Origin: Desulfurococcales archaeon
GTDB taxonomy: Archaea > Thermoproteota > Thermoprotei_A > Sulfolobales > Desulfurococcaceae
Assembly (NCBI GenBank): GCA_027028805.1
Contig: JALVHX010000078.1
Span: forward strand, 1-5,193
Length of the DNA: 5,193 nt
Direction: 5' to 3'
The notes below the pieces were generated by a model, which worked only from the letters and a program-made list of their open reading frames with translations, was not told the origin of the DNA and did not search any database. The position numbers and the translations under genes were made by a program. Positions 1-4,336 of the stretch are shown here, in pieces; position 1 is the first letter of the stretch, and the number at the start of each line of letters is the position of its first letter.

Positions 1-338
1 TTTTTCTTCACGTGCACATAGATATATGTTGCCCCTATCCTGTAGACGTACTGGTTGCCTACATGGCAATGGTCGCGTAGTACGCGCTCTACGGCGTCCC
101 TGTAGTCCGTGGAGACCACGTATTTATCGCCGCTCTTCTCCACTACACCGTATTTCGAGAGCCACCACAGCCCCCTCTTAACTATGGGTGCTCTGACGCC
201 CAGCTCCCCTCTTATCTCCCGTGCAGTGGCTCCTCCGAGCCCGGTGATTATGGAGAGTATTGGGAGCACCCAGGCCCTCCTCGTCACTAGTAGCACTAGT
301 ATATCCATCCTGGTTGGTTCCCGCGTCGTCTTCTCCAC
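1..338 (-). CDS. Winged-helix DNA-binding protein, partial (3' end off the window)
   Basis: This minus-strand frame has no stop for 112 codons from the GTG at 338 and remains open at position 1, so the C-terminus is missing. Residues about 36-76 read as a winged helix: a helix at 'TAREIRGELGV', a recognition-type helix around 'APIVKRGLWWLSKYGVVEK', and a wing at 'SGDKYVVS'. This resembles small archaeal ArsR/MarR-like regulators, with an LxxLxxxGVVEK-style end to the recognition helix. Residues about 79-112 ('DYRDAVERVLRD' and a Tyr/Val-rich strand) may form a dimerisation part. The GTG at 338 was chosen because GAGGGGTGG lies five bases upstream. The in-frame GTG at 347 lies inside that motif. 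The protein probably binds DNA; the target is unknown. It diverges from pcm across a 145-base region with repeated TGTATAAT elements, so autoregulation or control of pcm is possible but only inferred. A longer overlapping plus-strand frame is a shadow. Confidence 0.72.
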   Translation of the reverse strand, partial: MEKTTREPTRMDILVLLVTRRAWVLPILSIITGLGGATAREIRGELGVRAPIVKRGLWWLSKYGVVEKSGDKYVVSTDYRDAVERVLRDHCHVGNQYVYRIGATYIYVHVKK

Positions 339-343
339 GCCGG

Positions 344-352
344 CCACCCCTC
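344..352 (-). promoter_or_regulatory. Ribosome binding site of the left winged-helix gene
   Basis: GAGGGGTGG on the minus strand pairs with the archaeal 16S 3' end if one G-U wobble is allowed. It lies five bases before the GTG at 338, which decides the start against the GTG at 347. Confidence 0.5.
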
Positions 353-371
353 ATTATACAACCGTATTGCA

Positions 372-387
372 CCTATTATATTATACA
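372..387 (-). promoter_or_regulatory. Candidate TATA box of the left winged-helix gene
   Basis: The minus strand reads TGTATAATATAATAGG here. An archaeal TATA box is centred about 26 bases before the transcription start, which would place the start near 353 and give a leader of about 15 bases that contains the Shine-Dalgarno motif. Based on composition and spacing only. Confidence 0.5.
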
Positions 388-444
388 GCTCTCTCGGCGG
401 CAGTGTCTCTAGCGATAGCTATTATTCCGTGATAGTATTCTAAA

Positions 445-461
445 ACATATATGTGTATAAT
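445..461 (+). promoter_or_regulatory. Candidate TATA box of the pcm gene
   Basis: The stretch is ACATATATGTGTATAAT, the most A/T-rich run before pcm. Either half could be the TATA box, placing the transcription start at about 475-484 and giving a leader of 9-18 bases. The second half is the same TGTATAAT 8-mer found twice on the opposite strand at 353-360 and 380-387. Confidence 0.45.
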
Positions 462-492
462 GGTTCATAACCGGGTTGAAGCGGGTTGAGCC

Positions 493-1167
493 GTGGTGGC
501 GGGATTCGAGGAGGAGCGGAGAAGGCTTGTGGAGAGGCTCGTCAGGGAGGGCATTATTGTTTCCGAGAAGGTTAAGAAGGCCTTTCTCGCCGTTCCTAGG
601 GAGGAGTTTGTGCCGCCCGAGCACAGGCCCTGGGCCTACGAGGATCACCCGCTCCCAATAGGGTATGGGCAGACTATTAGCGCGCCCCACATGGTCGCTA
701 TTATGACTGAGAGGCTTGACCCGATGCCGGGTGACAGGGTATTGGAGGTGGGCACGGGATCTGGTTATCAGGCGGCTATACTCGCTGAGATCGTTGCGAA
801 AAACGATCCAAGCGGCCGTGGCCACGTGTTCACCATAGAGAGGATAAAAGAGCTCGCGGAGTTTGCCAGGAGGAATCTCGAGAAAACAGGGTATATACGC
901 TACGTGACAGTGATAGTGGGTGATGGCACGCTCGGCTACCCCGATATGGCGCCATACGACAGGATAATAGTGACAGCCGCGGCTCCCCGGATCCCTCCCC
1001 CGTTAATAGAACAGCTGAGGGTGGGGGGTCGGATGGTTATACCTGTCGGGGACGCGTGGGGCCAGGAGCTCCTGGTTGTCGATAAGACTGAGAAAGGCAT
1101 TAGGGTTAAGAGAGACGTCCCCTGTGTATTCGTGCCCCTTATAGGGAGGTTTGGGTGGAGGGACTAG
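493..1167 (+). CDS. pcm: Protein-L-isoaspartate O-methyltransferase
   Basis: This 224-residue cytoplasmic enzyme uses S-adenosylmethionine to methylate the isoaspartyl residues that form when Asp and Asn age, starting their return to normal aspartate. This repair matters at high temperature. The family landmarks are all present: the substrate-side motif TISAPHM (residues 61-67), the SAM-binding motif I VLEVGTGSGYQ (83-93), the acidic strand end FTIER (113-117), GDG (143-145), YDRIIVTAAAP (155-165), LRVGGRMVIPVG (175-186), and the typical C-terminus VPLIGRFGW (214-222). Length is normal for the family. The start is a double GTG at 493 and 496. A weak GGGTTGAG at 483-490 lies two bases before the first and five before the second, so 496 is also possible and would remove one residue. 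The gene diverges from a winged-helix gene and converges on FEN-1, with stop codons overlapping. Confidence 0.96.
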   Translation: MVAGFEEERRRLVERLVREGIIVSEKVKKAFLAVPREEFVPPEHRPWAYEDHPLPIGYGQTISAPHMVAIMTERLDPMPGDRVLEVGTGSGYQAAILAEIVAKNDPSGRGHVFTIERIKELAEFARRNLEKTGYIRYVTVIVGDGTLGYPDMAPYDRIIVTAAAPRIPPPLIEQLRVGGRMVIPVGDAWGQELLVVDKTEKGIRVKRDVPCVFVPLIGRFGWRD

Positions 1168-2216
1168 CCGAACCAGGCTTCGAGCCCCATCTGGCGTCCG
1201 CGGAAGTATTCTCTATAAGCCTTACGCAGCCTCTCGACGGCGTTCTTGACCCTCTTCTCGCTGAAATCGTGTTCCTCGACAAGGATCTCGTGTATCTTCT
1301 TCTCATCGGGCTCCCTCCACTCGATCTTATAGTTGCTCGTGACCTGTGGGTTGAGGAACATCTTCCTGATCTCGACGGGGTCTATGGGGAAGGCCGTTGA
1401 GGGGAACATTTTCGCGACACGCTCTATGCTTCCATAGGTCTTTATCAACATGTATGCTTTCTTCGGCCCAACCCCTTTTACTCCGTCAGGGTTGTAGTCT
1501 GTCCCTATGAGTATCGCTATATCTATCAACTGTTCCCGCGTTATGCCGAGCTTCTCGAGAAGCTTGTCGAGCTCTATGAGCTCGGGCTTTATCTCTACGT
1601 ATATGTTTTTGCGGGGAAGCTTTCTCCTGCCCGAAATCGTTAGGTTGCGTACAAGCCGGGGCGAGCCGAAGAGCAGGGAGTCGTAGTCCTGGCTGCCCAC
1701 AGCCCACGCGTCTCCTCGCCTAGCCATATAGGCCGCCTGGGCCTCCCCCTCCGCCGGCGCCTGCACCCAGGGAACACCCATTGCGTCGAGAAGCCTCTTC
1801 GCCTCCTCCACCATGTCCTGGGTAAGCCTCCCGGAGGCCTGGGCGTATCTCCTGGCGGCCTCTAGGTCGCCTCTCCTGAGAGCCTCCTCATACCTCTTCG
1901 CGGCCTCCTCCCTGACCTGTCTCCTCCTCTCGATCTCGGCGGCCTTGAGCTCCGGCGGCTTCCCATCGAAAACATAGACGGGCTTGATCCCGTTCTCCAT
2001 CAGGTTGATCGTTCGATAGAAAAGGCCGCTTAGATGGCTCGTAACCCTGCCCTGGCTATCCATGAGCGGCGTCCCATCGGGCTGTCTTATGGCGGCTAGG
2101 AACTGGTATAGAGCGTTATATGCATCCAGGGTGATCACTTTCCTGCTCAGCTCCCTGAGATCATCTATAACCTTCTTCGCCTCCTCCGGTATAATGTCCT
2201 TGAGGTTAACGCCCAT
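1164..2216 (-). CDS. fen: Flap endonuclease FEN-1
   Basis: This 350-residue, structure-specific 5' nuclease removes 5' flaps during Okazaki-fragment maturation and long-patch base-excision repair. The metal-binding acidic residues are visible: D31 (TLDAYN), D84 (VFDGKPPELK), E156 and E158 (PAEGEAQAAY), D177 and D179 (SQDYDS), and D240 (GTDYN). The N-terminus MGVNLKDIIP is typical; the initiator Met is normally removed so that Gly2 can bind near the active site. A helix-hairpin-helix follows at about 244-262 (GVKGVGPKKA). Residues about 92-140 are charged and helical, matching the helical arch. The C-terminus ends in a PCNA-interacting box, Q342-x-x-L345-x-x-W348-F349, so the protein should be tethered to the sliding clamp. 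The ATG at 2216 is preceded by GGGGTGA with a six-base gap. Length fits archaeal FEN-1 and nothing appears broken. The gene is transcribed divergently from the 525-residue protein. Confidence 0.98.
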   Translation of the reverse strand: MGVNLKDIIPEEAKKVIDDLRELSRKVITLDAYNALYQFLAAIRQPDGTPLMDSQGRVTSHLSGLFYRTINLMENGIKPVYVFDGKPPELKAAEIERRRQVREEAAKRYEEALRRGDLEAARRYAQASGRLTQDMVEEAKRLLDAMGVPWVQAPAEGEAQAAYMARRGDAWAVGSQDYDSLLFGSPRLVRNLTISGRRKLPRKNIYVEIKPELIELDKLLEKLGITREQLIDIAILIGTDYNPDGVKGVGPKKAYMLIKTYGSIERVAKMFPSTAFPIDPVEIRKMFLNPQVTSNYKIEWREPDEKKIHEILVEEHDFSEKRVKNAVERLRKAYREYFRGRQMGLEAWFG

Positions 2217-2222
2217 GAAAGG

Positions 2223-2229
2223 TCACCCC
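2223..2229 (-). promoter_or_regulatory. Ribosome binding site of FEN-1
   Basis: GGGGTGA on the minus strand lies six bases before the ATG at 2216 and contains the GGTGA core of the archaeal Shine-Dalgarno sequence. It supports the chosen start. Confidence 0.7.
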
Positions 2230-2260
2230 GTCTCCCGCCCCTAGAGGATCCCTTGTGATA

Positions 2261-2273
2261 AGATATTATTTCG
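2261..2273 (-). promoter_or_regulatory. Candidate BRE/TATA element of FEN-1
   Basis: The minus strand reads CGAAATAATATCT, a purine-rich stretch followed by an A/T run like a BRE plus TATA box. Normal archaeal spacing gives a transcription start near 2240 and a leader of about 24 bases that includes the ribosome binding site. Confidence 0.5.
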
Positions 2274-2278
2274 CGTAT

Positions 2279-2290
2279 CGAATATTTTGT
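2279..2290 (+). promoter_or_regulatory. Candidate TATA element of the 525-residue protein gene
   Basis: CGAATATTTTGT is the only clear A/T-rich run on this side of the 139-base divergent region. It would put the transcription start near 2312 and give a leader of about 44 bases. The region down to 2340 is G/C-rich and holds no better candidate. Confidence 0.35.
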
Positions 2291-2344
2291 TTACCACGGT
2301 TTCCGCGGCCATGCGGGGGCTGGCGTGTCCTTATCCGCGTTATT

Positions 2345-2350
2345 GGTGAT
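2345..2350 (+). promoter_or_regulatory. Ribosome binding site of the 525-residue protein gene
   Basis: GGTGAT matches the archaeal Shine-Dalgarno consensus exactly and ends five bases before the ATG at 2356. It fixes that start and indicates a leadered transcript. Confidence 0.75.
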
Positions 2351-2355
2351 TAATC

Positions 2356-3933
2356 ATGTATGCTGGTAGAGATGGGCGGGGCGCTGGGCGCTTGGAGAGG
2401 AGAGGCGTCGCCTATAACCCCTATATCTTCCCGGTCAACAACATCCACGGCCCCGGCGCTGCGGGCGAATGGGGTAGCGGCGGGATCTTCGGGTTAACCG
2501 TTTACAGGGGCGTATTATACTATACCCTGGCTTTTGATGCAAAGGCGTATTTTATCAGGCTCGGCGGAGGAGACTGGATCTCCGATATAGAGGTCTACGA
2601 CTTCTGCCTTGTATGCGGTGGTGGCTCCTCATGTAGTCGTAGAGAATGCCATAGGACGAGCGGCGGGGACACGTATAACGCGGTCGCATCCATCGACAAC
2701 TATATTTATTTCGGCGGATGGGTTCATGCGCCGGTGAAGTATCTGCGCGAGGGGCTTCTAGGACGCCTAGACTTTACGAACAAGTATAGCCACGTGCATA
2801 GATACGATATAGATGAACACAAAATTGAGCTCGTATGGAGGGAGGGGCTGGGGAGCCCGGATAAGTGGGCCGGGGAGATAAGCGATATAATATATGATCC
2901 CCTTGAGAACAGGCTCCTCCTTCCCCGCGGCGACGGGATGGAGAGGCTCGGCGTATACATGGTTGAGCCGGGGCCCCGTGATGGAAATAAGGCGGTCGAG
3001 CTAAGCGATAGGCCGTGCCTCAAGGGCGCCATCTACTATGACTATGCGTGCTTCGATATAAGCCGCTGGGACAGGATAAGGGGTTTTCAGTGCTACGACT
3101 TGGTTGAGAGGAAGTGGAGTATAGTAGAGGAGATCCAGTATCCCCTAAGGGCGGTTGATGGCGAGCCTGTGGAGAAAACCCATGTTGGACACGTGAACGC
3201 GGTTGCGGGAAAACTCGTGTTTTTCGTGAAATCAGGCATGCTTATAGCAGAGCCCTTTGAAGAGGAGTGGGGTTTTGCCCGTCTCCTAGACTTTACTGAT
3301 ACACACTATACTCCCTCGCGCACAAAACCGCTTGTGCTGGGAGGAGGCGTCCTGACGGCGTATAGCCCCTACACACACGCCGTGTTATTTGAAAAACCCG
3401 GCACTCCCTCGCCCCATAGCCTCCGCGCGAATGATGTTGTTGGGCCGAGCCTCCTAGTCTACTATACTCCACCAGCCCCCCGGATAGTGGCGGCTCTAGG
3501 GGCCCGTGTCACGGGCTTGGAGGCGCTCGGCGACAAGATACTTGTAGCGACTAATACGTGGGCTAATATGGGTGGAAGAGACGCGTCCCTGATCGATCAC
3601 GGGTATAGGAGCATAGTGGTTCTCCCCCAGAGCATACTCGCGAGCCCTCCACCGCCCGTAACCATAAGGTATAGGCCGGGCCTCCACGGCAGAGGCGTAT
3701 GGGGTGGAATACCCCTAACAGGCTACAGGGAGCCCGTGCTAAGGCTCAGGGGGATTGACTCGGCCCGTGTGACGATATACGAGTATGATGCGGGCACGCC
3801 GCCTATGCTCCTATATAGAGAAGATGTAGTGGTGAGGAATGGGGAGCAATTGGATCTAAGCGGCTACGGGCCTATAGTGAGCTTTAGCACCAATGTATCC
3901 GCGGCCGCGGTGTTTATTATTGAGCTGAGATAG
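2356..3933 (+). CDS. Uncharacterised archaeal protein, DUF2139-like, 525 residues
   Basis: The function is unknown. From memory, the motifs EWGSGGIFGL (38-47), TSGGDTYNAV (101-110), IYFGGWVHAP (117-126), NKYSHVHRYDID (142-153), WAGEISDIIYDP (171-182) and KTHVGHVNAV (274-283) resemble the archaeal DUF2139 family (PF09910). This was not checked by search. The protein is rich in short beta-strands with Gly, Tyr and aromatic turns, such as RGVLYYTLAF and DKILVATNTW, repeated along the chain, which suggests a beta-propeller-like fold. No signal peptide or membrane helix is visible, so it is probably cytoplasmic. The most unusual part is a four-cysteine cluster, C84-x2-C87-x5-C93-x4-C98, just before the GGDTYNAV motif; three further cysteines are C221, C232 and C246. 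Conserved-looking Asp, His and Trp residues in the GGWVHAP, SHVHRYD and HVGH segments hint at a binding or catalytic site, but no activity can be assigned. The gene stands alone on its strand, and a strong hairpin follows its stop. Confidence 0.88.
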   Translation: MYAGRDGRGAGRLERRGVAYNPYIFPVNNIHGPGAAGEWGSGGIFGLTVYRGVLYYTLAFDAKAYFIRLGGGDWISDIEVYDFCLVCGGGSSCSRRECHRTSGGDTYNAVASIDNYIYFGGWVHAPVKYLREGLLGRLDFTNKYSHVHRYDIDEHKIELVWREGLGSPDKWAGEISDIIYDPLENRLLLPRGDGMERLGVYMVEPGPRDGNKAVELSDRPCLKGAIYYDYACFDISRWDRIRGFQCYDLVERKWSIVEEIQYPLRAVDGEPVEKTHVGHVNAVAGKLVFFVKSGMLIAEPFEEEWGFARLLDFTDTHYTPSRTKPLVLGGGVLTAYSPYTHAVLFEKPGTPSPHSLRANDVVGPSLLVYYTPPAPRIVAALGARVTGLEALGDKILVATNTWANMGGRDASLIDHGYRSIVVLPQSILASPPPPVTIRYRPGLHGRGVWGGIPLTGYREPVLRLRGIDSARVTIYEYDAGTPPMLLYREDVVVRNGEQLDLSGYGPIVSFSTNVSAAAVFIIELR

Positions 3934-3934
3934 C

Positions 3935-3975
3935 ATCGGTGGCCGGGAACCCACTTAATTGATCCGGTCACCGGT
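3935..3975 (+). terminator. Hairpin directly after the 525-residue protein gene
   Basis: Bases 3935-3947 pair with 3963-3975: 13 pairs, of which three are G-U in the plus-strand RNA, around a 15-base loop. In minus-strand RNA the three G-U pairs become A-C mismatches, so the fold favours plus transcripts. The stem begins two bases after the stop codon and is followed by the weak T-rich TTCTTATC. It may end or stabilise the transcript. Archaeal termination depends mainly on U-tracts, and the tract here is poor, so the role is uncertain. Confidence 0.45.
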
Positions 3976-3980
3976 TCTTA

Positions 3981-4250
3981 TCATCTATTCCTGAACTGTC
4001 TGAGAAAGCTATTCGTGAACTGTAGTATGAACTTGTTCCCCCTCTTCTTCGCGCTTATAACGCCCCTTGTCTCAAGCGCTAAGAAGGCCTTGTATAGCTC
4101 TAGCCGCGAGAACTCGTATCTACGCTCCACGAGCTCCTTGTAGATATCATCCTCGCTCGCCACGCCGCCCTTATCAGCTATAACCTCTATTACGACACGT
4201 TGCAGAGGCCAGTCACGCCAATAGCCTGACAGCATGGCTCGTTTAGCCAT
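3981..4250 (-). CDS. Small basic winged-helix protein, 89 residues
   Basis: The sequence reads as a compact winged helix. Residues about 15-27 (PLQRVVIEVIADK) form a first helix, 32-43 (SEDDIYKELVER) a second, 48-62 (FSRLELYKAFLALET) a recognition-type helix, and 63-78 (RGVISAKKRGNKFILQ) a beta wing. The tail (79-89) is basic and aromatic. The many Lys and Arg residues fit nucleic-acid binding; the target is unknown and no family name can be given. The ATG at 4250 was chosen because GAGGAGG lies nine bases upstream; a GTG at 4268 in the same frame would place that motif inside the coding region and add six residues. The gene follows the Cdc48 gene by 86 bases on the same strand, so it may be co-transcribed, although a GC-rich hairpin lies between them. 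It converges on the 525-residue protein gene. The C-terminal codons contain a 24-base-period repeat. Confidence 0.8.
   Translation of the reverse strand: MAKRAMLSGYWRDWPLQRVVIEVIADKGGVASEDDIYKELVERRYEFSRLELYKAFLALETRGVISAKKRGNKFILQFTNSFLRQFRNR
3985..4023. repeat. Imperfect 15-base direct repeat with 24-base period
   Basis: CTATTCcTGAACTGT (3985-3999) and CTATTCgTGAACTGT (4009-4023) differ at one base. Read on the minus strand they encode QFTNS and QFRNR, eight codons apart, at the very C-terminus of the small winged-helix protein. The spacing is a multiple of three, as expected if a short in-frame duplication lengthened the tail. Confidence 0.6.
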
Positions 4251-4259
4251 ATAGAAACG

Positions 4260-4266
4260 CCTCCTC
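4260..4266 (-). promoter_or_regulatory. Ribosome binding site of the small winged-helix gene
   Basis: GAGGAGG on the minus strand lies nine bases before the ATG at 4250. It decides that start over the upstream GTG at 4268, which would have to be translated through it. Confidence 0.65.
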
Positions 4267-4287
4267 ACGTATCATCTAAGGGTAAAA

Positions 4288-4312
4288 GGGGCCGCTTCCA
4301 GGGGGCGGCCCC
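4288..4312 (-). terminator. GC-rich hairpin followed by T4 after the Cdc48 gene
   Basis: GGGGCCGC (4288-4295) and GCGGCCCC (4305-4312) are perfect inverted repeats of eight G-C pairs around a nine-base loop. On the minus strand the stem is followed at once by TTTTACCC, as in a short hairpin-plus-U terminator. It lies 24 bases after the Cdc48 stop and 37 bases before the next gene's start, so it could end or thin out the Cdc48 transcript. The adjoining CTTTTACC could instead act as a weak TATA element for the small winged-helix gene. Confidence 0.4.
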
Positions 4313-4336
4313 GTTGTTGGAGAGGGCTGTGTGTTT

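Noticed and set aside
178..372. Minus-strand frame of 64 codons with ATG-like start in the TGTATAATGAGG region
   Set aside because: It overlaps the winged-helix gene in another frame and encodes a Gly/Arg/His-rich sequence with no fold. The frame starting at the GTG at 338 is far more protein-like.
410..421. Short palindrome TAGC-GATA-GCTA in the first divergent region
   Set aside because: The arms are only four bases, which is expected by chance in A/T-rich DNA.
109..432. Open frame of 107 codons on the plus strand near the left edge
   Set aside because: It lies opposite the winged-helix gene and its promoter region, has low-complexity Ser/Pro/Thr composition, and no good ribosome binding site. 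The minus-strand frame shows a recognisable fold.
409..825. Minus-strand frame of 138 codons opposite pcm
   Set aside because: It is antisense to the clearly conserved methyltransferase and shows no recognisable motif.
2217..2355. Possible tRNA or C/D-box RNA in the FEN-1/DUF2139-like gap and other gaps
   Set aside because: No cloverleaf, T-loop motif, or paired C (RTGATGA) and D (CTGA) boxes could be found on either strand in the gaps.
2791..2804. CACGTGCATAGATA resembles CACGTGCACATAGATA near position 9
   Set aside because: Both copies are inside coding regions, differ by an indel, and read in different contexts; chance is the simplest explanation.
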